DNA of 64,000 nucleotides from assembly GCA_032871835.1 (NCBI GenBank), contig CM065298.1, forward strand, positions 10,155,596 to 10,219,595. The letters are read 5' to 3'. Both the position numbers and the translations under genes were made by a program. Of this stretch, positions 23,026-35,685 are shown one piece after another. The notes under the pieces are model-generated. The model was not told the DNA's origin and searched no databases. It saw nothing but the letters and a program-made list of their open reading frames with translations. Position 1 is the stretch's first letter, and each line of letters opens with the position of its first letter. This DNA comes from Dipteronia dyeriana. Taxonomy: Eukaryota; Streptophyta; Magnoliopsida; Sapindales; Sapindaceae.

Positions 23026-25498
23026 TGTAGGGAAAAAACGGATTTAAAACGCAACGGAAGCATGAGAAAAATGAATTTAGGGTTTGCGTATAAATAAAAA
23101 AAAATCCCTTTATGCAACGAGAACCTTAACCACAGATTAATTGACGTATATAAAAGTATCGTACCTTTTTCTTGTGATGATTAAACAAGCGTCGAATTGA
23201 TTCCGTAAGATCTTCCAATCCAATCACGAACGTGAATCACCTTGGAGTGTGTGCTCCCTTACCTTTTATTGTATATCTGAGGATGCAGACAAAGAAAAAT
23301 CTTTTCTTTGTTAGTTACAAATATCCTCCAAGAGAAAAATCCAAGAACGTCCGGTCACTTGTGAATTATCAATCAATTTGATTGAAACTCGCGTGAACCT
23401 TGATTCGATGTTGTTACACAAAACCCTTTTGATGTAAAGGATATTAGTATACTATAGAAAACAAAAACGTTCCATTTTTTTCTCTACTTGGCCGAATTCA
23501 CACACTATTGTTTAGAGATGATCGAATTTTATCTGGAGTAAAATCAGATTTTTCTCCCTCATAATTCCTATGATGGTTGAATTCTTCACTAAGAAAAATA
23601 GGGCTGGCCGAAATTCACCTCTAATTACCTTAGAGCTGGCCGAAATTTATATGCTCATATATATAGGATCATAAATTCTTTCTTAAGAAGGATTTGCTTG
23701 GCTGGCAAGAATCATTTCCTTAGGTGGATTTATTTGGTAGTCAAGAATCTTTATCTAAAAATAAATCTAACTTCTCCTATATTCATATGAGCTGGCCGAA
23801 AATCATCTCTTTGATATAGATTAGGAGAGTTCAATCTTTCCTAAGAAGGATTACTTGATGGACAAGAATCTTATCCTTAGGTAGATTAACTTGGTGGTTA
23901 AGAATCCTATTCAAAAAAGAATTCTACCATTAAGTAGTTTTATTTGGTGACCAAGAATCCTTTGCCAAAAAGGATTATTTCCTAGACCAAGACTCCTAAT
24001 CCAACTCAATAGTGTATTTATAACCATATTAAAGACTTCCTAATGTGATTAGATAAATAATTCATTTAATTTATCTACTTATCAAATATAGTCTTTAACA
24101 TTAACTATACTACCAACAATAGTATAGTTTTAGGAGACCATCTCTTACTATGAAAAGATTTTGACTTTTAATTAAATAATTAATTAATCAACAAATTAAT
24201 TAATTTCTATTTAATTAAATAATAAAATAAAAATAATATATATAAGCTATTCACAATAGCCTTTGCCGCCCATACCTAATATAAGGGTCATCAATTATTT
24301 TTCTTATTTTATTAAATCCATTGGACCTTAATAAAAAGTCCACATGTGAACTAGACCTATTCTTACAAAAAGAAACAAGTTCTCATGCCTTATTACAATT
24401 CTAGATGGACCCATATTGGTCCGGTATAATATATTAAGTGATCCGTGCAAGTTCGTGTGGATTGAGAATCTTGGCGGGCTATCTAAATTTAAGCTCCAGT
24501 AGACACAACCTAATCACAATCAACAAATGATTCACTTAGGTTCGATCTATTTAATTTTAGTTCATTCCACTAAAGAACTAAAATTGAACTTTTAAATAAA
24601 GATAGAATAAGTTGATATTTACGCATTCATACCCTAGACAAACTTATTGGAGAAAATGTATCCTCGTGAAGAATACCAGTAATCGCCAAGAGCTCATAGA
24701 CCGCCTATAGCTCTCCAAGTTACCATATTTACTTATATGACCACATTATGAACTTGGATATTTTGACTTGTCCAGAAGCCATGTTTCAATAGACACTATT
24801 GAAAACTTAACGTTAAGATTTAATATCCAATACCTCAAAACATCCATATGATGGTATTCTACTCTAATTCAATAAATGGTGCCACGATGTCCATATCTAT
24901 AAATGAAGTCCTCTATCGATTAACAAATGAATACCACCAAATTATCGAGGATAGACTATGCTCTATAATCGTACTCATTGATAGCTCAAATGATAACACT
25001 TACAACCATAAGTCCATCATTTATCTCAGGATTGAGATAGACTATCTGATTGTCTTCAAATGAAAACTTTTATCCATTGACGGTTCTAGATAAAGTATTT
25101 CATTTTGATCATATTCAATGCACCTAGTGCAATAGATTCTTTGGCCCAAAGACACCACACTTTGATGATTTTAGACTCATCATAACACATTTGATCTCAC
25201 TCAAATGCCAGCAAGAGAATATACAACTTTGACAAGATAAAGGCGTCCAACCTTCTATCTTAAGTTGTGAATATTATTCAAGACTAACTAAAGAATTGTG
25301 TCTACCTCATACATATCTAGATGTATGAAAAACTCTTCTTTTCTCATAGTCTTTTGACCTTATGATTATTTACTTTTGACAATTATAATAATTAAACTAT
25401 AAATGCTATAAGATTTGTTAAACTAGAAATCACTTTATTCATATGAAAAGATTGTTAATTACAATATTACACTCTTGCTATCGAGCATAATCCTAACA
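23026..25498 (-). repeat. 5' LTR of element B (complete)
   Basis: A 2,473-bp LTR starting TGTAGGGAAA and ending CCTAACA, flanked inside by the primer site and outside by GTACT. It is the reference for judging the rearranged left LTRs. Confidence 0.9.
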
Positions 25499-25743
25499 GT
25501 ACTCTTACTTTTTTTTGTGATAACATGAGTGCAATTAATATTTCCAAGAATCCGGTTCAACATTCTAGAACTAAGCATATTGACATTCGTCATCATTTCA
25601 TTAGAGAACTAGTTGAGAACAAATGCATAGTACTTGAGCGTGTAGGTACTAATGATCAACTAGCGGATCTATTTACTAAATCCTTAGATGCTACTCGATT
25701 CAAGATTCTTAGTAGATTTATTGGGATTTGTTTAATGGAGTGA
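25499..25743 (+). pseudogene. Copia A RNase H C-terminal part
   Basis: Continues the RNase H domain cut at 8619. The frame has CDNMSAINISKNPVQHSRTKHI and IDIRHHFIRELVENK, then DQLADLFTKSLD and a stop at 25743. These are the standard last motifs of SIRE-like copia polyproteins. This stretch is open. Confidence 0.88.
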
Positions 25744-26980
25744 TGTGTTATGGTCTTTGACCCCTTAAGGAGAACTCAAGCAAAAAGAGCTATTGTATAC
25801 TTGTTGCATGCAATTTTTTTTAAAAAATGTTTATGCTCCTTTATTGATTGCTTGAGTAGCTTGGTTGCACTTATACTATAGTATATTGTATTTTTCTTCA
25901 ATAAGTGTGAACTTTTCTTTGATTACAATCCATGTCATATTTATGTTCAAACATGCATTTTTGGACTAGGAGATCTACATAGGAAGTACATATTGAATGA
26001 CCTATAATTATCTCCATGACATGATGATTCTTTAATGACATGCTAATGAAAAATGCTAAAGCATGAATTTATGATTGCAATTGTTGAATGCAAAATATTG
26101 TGTGAAATAGCTAGTGAGACTAAAATGTTGCATCAATGTCTCTCTTTCTTTATTAGTTGAACATGGCTACAATTATACGGGTATCCTCCTGGAAAAATCA
26201 AGTAGGGTGCAAAGTTGCTCATGCCATGTTTAGCTCAAAAAGTTGGATATAGTGCCATTAAAATTTGATATCTATAAATTCTCTATATCCTTGCTTCTCT
26301 CATGACAAATGGTGAAATTGGTTTGACTTATTTTGGAAACCTTTGTCATTTGCTTTGCCAAATACCATTGTTTTTGGACATGAATGCAACATGTATTGTA
26401 TGCAAAGCATTTTTTTTTCACACTTTTTTTTTTAATAAATCTCCTTGTTTCTCTCTTATTAATTAAGTTGCATATATGTGGTTTATATAATTATGCAACA
26501 ATCTTGTATGCTGGTTTCTTTCTTTGCCTTGAGTGACCCGGTTGAGGACTTCTCCTTTGCCTATATCATGACAAAAAGGGGGAGTAGCATTAACCTAGCA
26601 CTGTGGTGTTAAGGGAGTAGCATGTGGTAGCATGTGTTGGGGCTTCAAGAGGAGTAGTACTTGTTTTTCAGGAGATTATATTTAGGGGGAGTAACCCTTT
26701 GAGGGAGAGCATTGCATGATGTAGTGTATTACTCATATTCTTATATGTAAATGCTTTTGTTTTCTATCCACTTGATCATCTCACATGCACTTGGTTTGGA
26801 AAGTGTACTTGTTGTTTGTTTTGTATGTAGGGTTGATGATTCTACAAGAGATTGAAGATTTGAAGTTTCTTTTTTATGTATATCTCTTTGTAATGTAGAA
26901 TATCTTCCCGGAGTTTTATTTTGTATTGTGAGGATCAATGTGAGTGGTGGTTTTGTCATGAAATAGCCAAAGGGGGAGAT
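25744..26980 (+). other. 3' non-coding internal region and polypurine tract of element A
   Basis: About 1.2 kb after the pol stop with no open frame of note, so no envelope-like ORF survives. It ends in AAAGGGGGAGA (26970-26979), the polypurine tract before the LTR. The same sequence, inverted, is found at 62035-63099. Confidence 0.75.
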
Positions 26981-28576
26981 TGTAAAGTCCTCATTTATTG
27001 ATTGGCTTATTTCGTGAACAAAATCACAATTTTAGGGTATTATGTAAGGGAAGCTTAGGCTCTCAAGACCTCAAGAGGAGAAGCACCGAAGGTAAAATTC
27101 TTGTGCTTACTTGCTTTGAAGAGATAGTTGCACACACTCACAAATTCATGCATAACTCTTATTCATATATGTTGTGTGTTTATTCTTGTGTGCATTTTGG
27201 TTTAAATGACTCTTGTTGATTTATTTGCATCTTGTAATTAAATGTTTTATGTCATGTTTGGCATTAGAATAGGATGCATTTTTCATCACTCTTGAACTTA
27301 TTGACCGTTTGTGTTTGAGTGTTAAAAATAGTCATTGCGCTGATGGTGCGCTACTCGACCAGCGCACCTCACCAGCGCAACATTCCAGTGGATTGTCCCA
27401 TGTGTTCGCCACTGAGTTACGCTACTGCACCCGCGCGAAGATGCAAAAATGGGCAATGGGTTGGTGGCGCCCTACTTGACTAGCGCAGCCTCACCAGCGT
27501 AACATTCCAGTGGATAGTCGCATGTGTTGCGCCACTGAGCTGTGAAAAATCGACCAGCGCCTATTGAAAAATTAGGTTGTGCGCTGGTGGTGCGTTACTC
27601 GACCAGTGCATGTCACTAGCGCACACAGAGGAAGCTGGAACGTTTTTTCCAAAACGACCTCACTTTGTTTGGATCTTATATATATAACTCTTTGGTTTAA
27701 GGTCGTGTAAGAGTTCAGAACATCATATATTTTCCTTAAAACACATTTCAGAGGAAAAACTCTTCCAAGAACTCATCTTTAAACACTCAAAGCATTCCCA
27801 TGTGCATAAAAACTTCATATTGCATCATCTAAAGCCATTTAGAGTGCATCTATGGGTAGGTTTGCTTCATCACATCTTGTTTGGTAAGTTCTTCACTATC
27901 TTCTTAAAAGTTAAATGTTTTGCTTGCTAAGCCATCTCTTTAATTATTTGTATGCTCTTAGAACATATTTTAGATACAAATTAGAGATTGTTGTGATGAC
28001 ATGATTGAGTGTTGTATTGTGATAGCTTCATAGGATTGTTTGATCTATGTTTAGCTAAGCTTTTTGAACATGTCATTTAGCTCATGATATCTAGGATTGC
28101 ATTAATTGTCATCTCATTATCCTAGATAAGCATATATGGTTTCCTAGCCTTGTTTGTTCATTGAATATCATCATATATTCACTTAGGACATTTTATCTCT
28201 TCATTGAGAAGTAACACTTGTGTTGCTTGCAGGAGTAGGAAGCTTAAATCACAAGCAAGATGGACTATGTTCACTTATACCTGGATTAGGTAGTGGTAGT
28301 GAATTTAAACCGGGATTAAGTTGTAATTCTCTTGCCATTAGTGGATTTGAGGTTCTAGTGTGGCACACTCATCAGCCCGTGGTTTTTCCCATTTGAAGGG
28401 TTTCTACGTATATCTCAAGTGCCCTTACTATTTTCATTTATTACACTTGTGGTATTTCTGTATGTAGATAAGGGCATTTTCGTCAACTTGACCTTTAACG
28501 AAAATTGGGTAAAGTTTATTTAAAAACTATTCACCCCCCCTCTAGATTAATATTACACACCATAATATTTGTTTCA
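26981..28576 (+). repeat. 3' LTR of element A
   Basis: A 1,596-bp LTR from TGTAAAGTCC to TTTGTTTCA, same family as 4188-5834 and 60309-62034. It carries the GCGCTGGTG / CACCAGCGC block at 27333-27640 and a poly-C run near its end. LINE sequence starts at 28577. Confidence 0.9.
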
Positions 28577-28582
28577 TAATAT

Positions 28583-30429
28583 TTAGGGAGTCGGGATACC
28601 ATTAACCAAAACCGACAACAAAGGAAGAGTGATGCATTCTCTAATCCATATTCTCCACGTTCTACCAAACCCTATACCTTCCAACATCGAGTCCAGAAAA
28701 TCATGATCCACACTATCATAGGCCATCTCAAAGTCTAACTTCACAAGCAAGCCACCATCCTTATCTGTCCTCCATTTATGGATGATATCTTCAGTAATAA
28801 CCAAACTATCAAAGCTTTGACGATTTTCAACAAAGGCCATCTGAGTCTCACCAATGATCAAATTCAACACCTTCCTTAACCTCTTAGCCAGAACCTTATA
28901 CATCGAGCTCACTAAACTAATGGGTCTAAAATCCTTCATGGACAACGGATTACCAACTTTAGGGATGAGAGCAATGAAAGCTCTATTCAAATCTCAGAGA
29001 ATCGAACCATCCTTATAGAATTCGTTGATGAAGTTCATAAAGTCCCTTTGAATTGCTTCCCAATGGGCTTTGAAGAGATTCAGATTAAGCCCGTCTAGAC
29101 CTGAGGCCTTGTTGCCATCACAACCTCAAACAGCCATCCAAACTTCTTCCACAGAAAAAGCATTCTCCAAGCCATGATCTTCATTCTCAAAGAGCTTTCT
29201 AAGATTAGAGATAGACATTTTAGGTCTTTGCCAATTCTCTTTTTGAAAGTGATTTTCAAAGAAACTAAAAATGCACCGTCTGAGGGTATTCGGATTGAAA
29301 TAATAACACCATGGAAAGAAACATCACTAATAAAATTAAGTCTCCTCCTTCTATTAGCTATACTATGAAAAAACTTGGTATTTTTGTCACCCTCTACCAA
29401 CCATTTAATTCTAGATTTTTGTCTCCAAGATTGTTCCTCTATACAATAGCTCTTCCATAACTCCTTAAGAAGCTTAAACAAATCACCTTTAAGGGAATCC
29501 GACCACCCTTTAGCAACTGCCTTTCTGTCAATCAACTCCAAACTCTTTTCAATCTCGAAAGGCTAGACCGAAACACCTTTGTTGTTGAAAACCCAATTCT
29601 TCAACCTCTTCTTCACTTCTTTAATCTTGGAAAATAACACAAAACCTTTAGTGCCTGAAACAACACAATTAGACCATCCTTTTATAGCATATTTCATCAC
29701 ATCTTTCTCTTCCAACCACCAATTGAGAAGGCGAAAAGGAAAAGACCTAACACTCACCCTAGGCTTTCCAATGGTCACCAGATTATGGTCCGAAAGACTT
29801 TAAGGCAGCCCCCGTTGAAACAGATTTGGAAACCAACCAAGAATAGTTGGGGATAAGAGAAAGCGATCCAATCTCACCCATGACTCCTTTTCTCTATTAT
29901 TGGACCAGGTAAAAGATAACCGATGAAATTCATGCCCACTCCAATCCTCTCCGAAGGATCCAACACCGTATTAAAATAACCACCCACGCACCACAGAGCC
30001 GTGAAAGTTTGTTTAGAGGCCAAAATAAAACCCCACAAAACCTTCCTATAACTATCGGCAGAGGCCGCGTAGACATTGCAAAACACGATGTCCTTCTTGA
30101 TCTTATTTAGCCTTCCCGCTAAAATCAAGCAATTGTTATTAGAAATGCATGAATCCACAGTGAAAAAAATCCTCATTCCATAAAGATCTCAAACCTCCTG
30201 AAGCCCCAACCGAATCCACCTCAACATCTCTATTAAGAACCAAACCACCCCCCAAAGCTCTAATAACACTACTATTAAAAGATTTTAACTTAGTCTCCTG
30301 AACAAAAAGCATGCCCGATTTTAATTTATTCGCCAGACTACTGACCATCTTCTTTTTTTCACCCTTACCAAGGCTTCTAAAATTCCAAGAGAGAATTAAC
30401 ATAAAAACAAAAGAAACCCACCGCCACAC
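28583..30429 (-). pseudogene. LINE ORF2: endonuclease and partial reverse transcriptase (broken)
   Basis: Endonuclease N-terminus WNFRSLGKGEKKKMVSSL ... FVQETKLKSF at 30390-30280. FCNVYAASADSYRK follows, then WCVGGYFNTVLDPSERIG (about 29940-30000), where the usual GDFN aspartate is Tyr. A linker with SRIKWLVEGDKNTKFFHS and RRRRLNFI comes next (about 29340-29430). The reverse transcriptase begins at about 28985: ALIPKVGNP, DFRPISLVSSMYKVLAKRL, and LVKLDFEMAYDSVDHDFL with the motif A aspartate. The YADD-box part is missing because element A interrupts at 28576. Several frameshifts and stops. Confidence 0.85.
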
Positions 30430-30639
30430 AAAAGAACCAGAGAAAAAACTTAGCTGCCAATCTCAGCAGCCAGCTTATCATCATCTTCTTTCTCCCTTCT
30501 TGCAATAACTTCCCCTAGAACATTTTCCTTTCCATTAAAATCAAAACCCAATGCATCTCCAACCTCAATCACCTTAGCTATCTCAGTTTCCAGATTCCAT
30601 TAAGCATTCGAAACGTCCTCTGCATATTTTTTTCCAACT

Positions 30640-31215
30640 TCATCTGCCTTCTTCCTTTAAGAATTGTTGAAACAACCCATTGCTACCCCTCTTAATAACA
30701 TTGGCTATCTCCTCTTCTAAATCCCAGTTCAATTTCAACTTGTTCAAAGCTTCTGTGGCATTTTTATTTTGGGAAAAGTTTTTGTTCATATCCCCAAGAT
30801 CAACCGCAATCGGAACAGCCACCAAATCCTTCCCTATTATTTGGCCACCTTCAGAATCTCTCAACGGCAACTGGATAGGTCCATTGAGTGGAGACTCAAA
30901 ATTCTTCCTTCATTATCAACAATAGGCCATGTTACCTTTGGCATTAAAAGATAATTTGGATATTTGTCCTCTTCCCTTAAGATCTGAGATTGATTTTGAT
31001 CATTGTCCACTTCTCTAAAAGCCCGAAAACTTGTCTTTTCTATAAAAATTGCTGAAGAGGATCTATCTTTTAACTTATTTAAGTCAAGAAGCTTAAATAG
31101 TAACCCATCACCACTTACACACCCAGCATCAATCGAAGGCCCATCCAGTTTTGACCCTGTTAACGTTGATTTCTCGATGGTCAAGAAAGTCAACAAGCTG
31201 GGTTTGATTATGACC
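30640..31215 (-). pseudogene. LINE ORF1 C-terminal part (broken)
   Basis: Minus-strand fragments TIEKSTLTGSKLDGPSIDAGC and NKLKLNWDLEEEIANVIKRGSNGLFQQFLKEEG resemble the poorly conserved ORF1 tail of plant L1 elements. It lies directly upstream of ORF2. No zinc knuckle is visible here. Confidence 0.55.
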
Positions 31216-31217
31216 TA

Positions 31218-31993
31218 TTAAAAGAGAAAGAGAAAGAGAATGTACTTGATATTATTATGAAACGAGTATACGTGATAAAACTTCAATGATCGGAGAAACA
31301 TCCACGGGTGGTTGAATGATCAACCGAGCCAAATCCACTATTGAATAATCAGTTACACCACTCAATCCCTCTTGCCTATTCTTTATTTTGTCTCACGTAT
31401 GTTTCTGTATATCCCCTTTTTATAATAAGATTAGGGATCTATTTATATGTGTATAGAACCTTAATCCTCGTTGCACAAGTAAGAAAAGGTGATTGTATCT
31501 AACTAAAATTGATTACTTGTCAATGTCGTCTTTGTCTTCTTTCCTGTTTCTTAGATCCTGTGTATTGAGTTTGAATCTTCGTGGGACTCTAATTACACAG
31601 TCCACTTAGGATTTTATTTCCTAATTGATGCGCAATCTTCTAGAAGAGTAGAGTTTTTGTTTGGTTTGAACTTGTTTCCTGTTTGGTGTTTTATCATTCT
31701 AGAAACTTTCTAACTTTTTCCTCATTTGATATAGGGAATGAAACATAGATGCTTTGCATATCGGAGTATGATTCTAGATTCCTTTTTGGGCTTATTCACG
31801 TATGTGAATCATGTATTGAACTTCTTCATTTAGGCCTCTTATGTTGTCCCGAGTGGAACTGAATGTGCTAAGTACCCGTATTCGGGCTTACTCGGGTTCT
31901 TATTCCTTGGTAATGTCATGGATGGTGTCTTCTAGATGACAGCTTGGATGCTCATCTGTCAATCTCTTTAGGGGATTGTCTTACCTTTCGGAG
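31218..31993. other. Unassigned 776-bp block between LINE and copia E
   Basis: It resembles neither the LINE nor the copia family to its right, and no LTR ends are seen. It begins with an AAAGAG-rich run. It has no convincing coding frame. It replaces the expected 5' LTR, leader and gag of copia E, so it may be an insertion or a rearranged remnant. Confidence 0.4.
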
Positions 31994-34889
31994 ATGTGAA
32001 GATTCAACTGCAAGATTTAGTTTGGAAGCTCGACAATGTGAGGCATATATCAGACTTGAAGAAGAATTTGATCTCTATTGGGTAACTGGTGTCAGATGGT
32101 TTTGTGACGACTTTTACAGGGGATAAGTGGAAGATTTTAAAAGGTGCAATGACAATCATCCAAGGAAGTAAGAATGGGTCACTCTACATAACCACGGATG
32201 GTTATGGTTCAGTCGCTATGGTGGAAGGCAAAGACAATCCGAACTTGTGGCACCAATGGTTTGGGCACATGAGTTCTCAGGGGTTGAAGTGTCTGCATTC
32301 GAAAGGTAAGTTGCTAGATTTGAAAAATGTTGAGGTTGATTTCTGTGAGAGTTGTATTCTAGGAAAGCAGAAGTGAGTGAGCTTCAAAAGAATCGAAAGA
32401 ACACCGGTAAAGGAGAAGCTGAAACTAGTGCACACAGATGTTTGGGGTCCAGCTTCAGTCTCATCAACTGGAGGTAAACTGTACTTCATTACGTTCATCG
32501 ATGACCATTCCAGAAAGGTATGAGTTTACTTTCTAAAATACAAGTCTGAGGTATTTGATGCTTTCAAGAGATAGAAAGTCAGGGTTGAGAACGAGACAGG
32601 TTTGAATATCAAAAAGCTACATTCAGAAAATGGTGGAGAATAAGAAGACATTGAGTTCAAGAGGTTTTGCTACCAAAATGGGATAAAGCTCAGTAAGACG
32701 GTTCCTAGAACCCCACAGTAAAATGGCATAGCAGAACGGATGAACAGGATATTGACTGAAAAGCCAGAAGCATGAGGCTACACTTAGGGCTGCCAAAATA
32801 GTTCTGGGCGGAAGCAGTCAATACAGCAGCATATTTGATCAACAAAGGACCATCAAAGCCCTTGGACCTCGCTATACCAGAAGAGATCTGGATTGGAAAA
32901 GAGGTAAAAGTTTCTCATCTTAAAGTGTTTGGGTGTGTTTCTTATGTACATGTAGGTGATCACGTGCGGAGTAAGCTAGACGCCAAGTCAGTGATGTGTA
33001 CTTTGGTAGGCTACAGAGAGGATGATTTTGATTACAAGCTGTGGGATAACCAAAACCGTAAGATGATCAGAAGTAACGATGTTGTCTTCAACGAAAGGGT
33101 CATGTACAAAGATAGGAACACACAGGTGTCTGAGCTAGAAGAGCCAAAGTTTTTTAGACCGAATGATGTACATGATAGAGAGATCACGAAACACATTAAA
33201 CAGAATGATGAAGAGCAAGGTGTGCAGCCCCAGGCACAAGAACCAATCCCACATAGAGATGTTCCAATGACACAGGTCCGGAATACATTGAGAAGATCAA
33301 CTCGAACTCCTATACCAAATAGGAAATACTTGCACTACATGCTATTGACAGATGCGGGAGAACCTGAGAGCTATGATAAAGCTTGTTAGGGAGAAGATGC
33401 GAGCAAGTGGGAGCTTGCAATAAAGGATGAGATGAAGTCGTTGGCATCTAACCAAACTTGGGAGTTAGCCAAGTTGCTTGAAGGAAAGAAAGCCCTACAG
33501 AACAAGTGGGTATATCGGATCAAGGAGGAACATGACGGTTCCAAGAGATACAAGGCACGACTCGTAGTCCAAGGTTTCCAACAAATTGAAGGTATCGACT
33601 ACTCTGAAAAGTTTTTCTCCTGTTGTTAAACTAAATACGATCCGGCTAGTGTTAAGTATTGTCGCAGCAAAATGGTCATATCTGGAGCAGTTAGATGTGA
33701 AGACTGTCTTTCTTCATGAAGATTTGGAGGAAAAGATATTTATGAAGCAACCGGAGGGGTTTACGGAAGATGGCAAGGAAGAGTTTGTATGCAAGTTGAC
33801 AAAGAGCTTGTATGGCTTAAAACAAGCTCCCTGACAGTGGTACAAGAAATTTGATGGATTCATGTAAGGAAATGGCTACTTGAGATGCAATGCTGACCAC
33901 TGTTGCTACTTTAAGAAGGTTAAATCTAGATTTATAAAATTGCTACTTTCTGTTGATGACATGTTAGTAGCTGGTGCAGATTTAGAAGAGATAAATAATT
34001 TAAAGAAGAAACTTTCGAGTGAATTCGAGATGAAGGGTTTTGGTCCAGCAAAACAAATTCTTGGAATGATGATTAACATAGACAAACAAGAAGGTACATT
34101 GAAGCTTTCGTAAGCAGAGTAAGTTTGGAAAGTGTTGCAGAGATTCAGCATGGAAGATGCTAAACTGGTGAGAACACCTTTGGCTAGTCACTTCAAGTTG
34201 TCTAAGGATCAGAGTCTGAAGACGGAAGAGGAAAAGGATTTCATGCCTAGAGTACCTTACGCTTCAGCCATTATAAGTCTAATGTATGCCATGACTTGCA
34301 CAATACCAGACATTTCCCAATCAGTGGGAGTTGTGAGCAGATACATGTCCAATCCAGGCAAGCCTCATTGGGAGGCTGTGGAGTGGATCCTAAGATACCT
34401 GTGAGGTATGACAGAAAGATGTCTAACCCTCAAGGTTATATGGATTCTGATTTTACCGGAGAAGTGGATCATAGAAGAAGTACCACCGGATATGTGTTTA
34501 CAATGGTAAGTACTGCAGTTAGTTTGGTGTCACAGTTGTATGAGATAATGACAATCTCTACAATAGAAGTTGTGTAGGTGGCTGTGACAGAAGCAAGCAA
34601 AGAGCTGATATGGTTACAAGGGTTGTTAACCGAGTTGGGATTCGATCATATGATTAATGTGTTGCATAGTGACAGTCAAAATGCAATACACTTGGCCAAG
34701 AATTCGGCGTTCCATTCTAGGACCAAGCATATAGACCTACGTTACCACTTCATTCGATCGTTAATCGAAGAAGGAGTGTTGAAGTTAGTAAAGATTGCAG
34801 GAACTAAGAATCCAGCTGACATGTTAACCAAGTCAGTTATTATTGAAAAACTGGAGTTGTGCGCAACTTCAGTATGTCTTCAAGAGTAA
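31994..34889 (+). pseudogene. Copia E polyprotein: protease tail to RNase H (broken)
   Basis: Pre-integrase and zinc region LWHQWFGHM ... DFCESCILGKQK (about 32248-32370, all four ligands kept). The integrase core follows with stops at several places ([16 protein letters not shown] then a stop). Next come HLKVFGCVSYVHVGDH, a TAG near 33388, NKWVYRIKEEHDGS and [21 protein letters not shown] with a frame change. The reverse transcriptase has the LDVKTVFLH motif and SLYGLKQAP followed by a stop. Its catalytic box reads SVDDML, with Ser in place of the usual Tyr. RNase H: SDFTGEVDHRRSTTGYVF, EASKELIWLQ, DSQNAIHLAKNSAFHSRTKHI. It is inactive. Confidence 0.85.
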
Positions 34890-34982
34890 AGACATGGGGA
34901 ATGAGCATACCGTTATTTATCCATTAAGTCATCAAGGAAGGATGGATAACGCCTATTAAGTTTCAGTTTTCAAGTGGGAGAT

Positions 34983-35616
34983 TGTTGGGTTATGTGAAGC
35001 CAGAAACGAGTAGAGAAAACAAACTCCAGTAGGTGGCGCGGTGGCGACCGTGGCAGAGGTAATAACCCAGACCGCGGCACACACAGCGGTGAAGTCCAGA
35101 GGTGACATGTTGTGCATACCGCAGAGCAGGCAACATGCACACACCGCGGTCTGTGGAGTGGTATTCCACATACGAATCATGCTTTGTGGACCGCGGTGTA
35201 GACATGTGCCCACAGAGCGGTCCACACCGTGGTAGTAACATATTTCGCGAGGAAAGAGGAAATCCTACGTGCATAAGTAATTGGAAAAGGAAATAGATTT
35301 CAATTGGGATTTGGCTAACCCTAGTACTTCCATATAAATACCACCATTATTTGTACTCTAAAAGAGAGAAGAAAAGTGCAGAAAATAATGTGTAGTGTGT
35401 GAGAAATATTGCTAGAGAGAGAGCAATTGTAGAGAGAGATACTGAAAGAGAGATAGAGAGATTGTAATCAACTCTAAGATATAGTGGATTGAGTGCGGTG
35501 CGCTCCTTGGTCGTAGACAAATTGTTGAACCACGTAAAAATCTTTTGTGTCTTCTTTTCTTGTTGCTTTCTATTTTGTTTTTGGATTTGTGTGTTTGCAA
35601 TTTCTTCTTTACAACA
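34983..35616 (+). repeat. 3' LTR of copia E
   Basis: 634 bp from TGTTGGGTTATG to TTTACAACA, with an inverted TGTTG/CAACA terminus. It is preceded by the purine tract AGTGGGAG (34973-34980). It contains a GC-rich block (35025-35240) with repeated ACCGCGG and AGCGGT modules, a TATAAATA box at about 35333, and GA-rich sequence downstream of it. Confidence 0.85.
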
Positions 35617-35685
35617 CAAGAGCCGAAGCCTTCAAATGTCTTGTTAACATACCATGTCTCTTTACCAAGTGATTTTTCATTCTTC

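Larger units (their letters stand above)
8625..25498 (-). mobile_element. Copia element B, minus strand, compound three-LTR structure
   Basis: Flanked by GTACT on both sides (8620-8624 and 25499-25503), inside the RNase H codons of element A. On the minus strand the order is: 5' LTR (25498-23026), initiator tRNA-Met primer site, GC-rich leader, gag-protease, integrase, reverse transcriptase (split by a hAT transposon), RNase H, polypurine tract, then a left part nearly twice the length of a single LTR. That left part reads as LTR / leader-gag fragment / LTR, so the whole looks like a tandem element of three LTRs with one internal copy mostly deleted. Stops throughout pol show it cannot move by itself. 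Confidence 0.88.
3400..28576 (+). mobile_element. Copia element A (SIRE-like), 5'-truncated, heavily nested
   Basis: A plus-strand Ty1/copia element with gag, protease, integrase, reverse transcriptase and RNase H in copia order and one 3' LTR. No 5' LTR lies in the window. It is split by a solo LTR of its own family (4188-5834) and by copia element B (8625-25498). After those are set aside the protein similarity reads straight across both breaks, and each break is flanked by a 5-bp duplication. Frameshifts and stops (for example after the CxxC pair near 6317 and after the RAW of the reverse transcriptase near 7813) show that it is dead. Its 3' LTR abuts LINE sequence at 28577, so it inserted into the LINE. 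Confidence 0.85.
28577..31217 (-). mobile_element. L1-type LINE, ORF2 and end of ORF1 (minus strand)
   Basis: The minus strand reads the ORF1 tail, then an APE-type endonuclease, then the first half of a reverse transcriptase. The rest of the reverse transcriptase is cut off by element A at 28576. The 5' part of the same LINE lies at 35617-38281, beyond copia E. Confidence 0.8.
31994..35616 (+). mobile_element. Copia element E, 5'-truncated, plus strand
   Basis: Same family as element F. Similarity to F begins at GAGATGTGAAGATTCAACTG (31994; compare 57019), in the protease region, and runs to a 3' LTR at 34983-35616. LINE ORF1 sequence flanks it on the right and, past an unassigned block, on the left, so it inserted in the LINE. 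The 5' end is missing. Confidence 0.82.

Noticed and set aside
34956..35296. Overlapping frames in the GC-rich part of copia E LTR
   Set aside because: High GC lowers stop frequency. All are within the LTR and in mutually overlapping phases.
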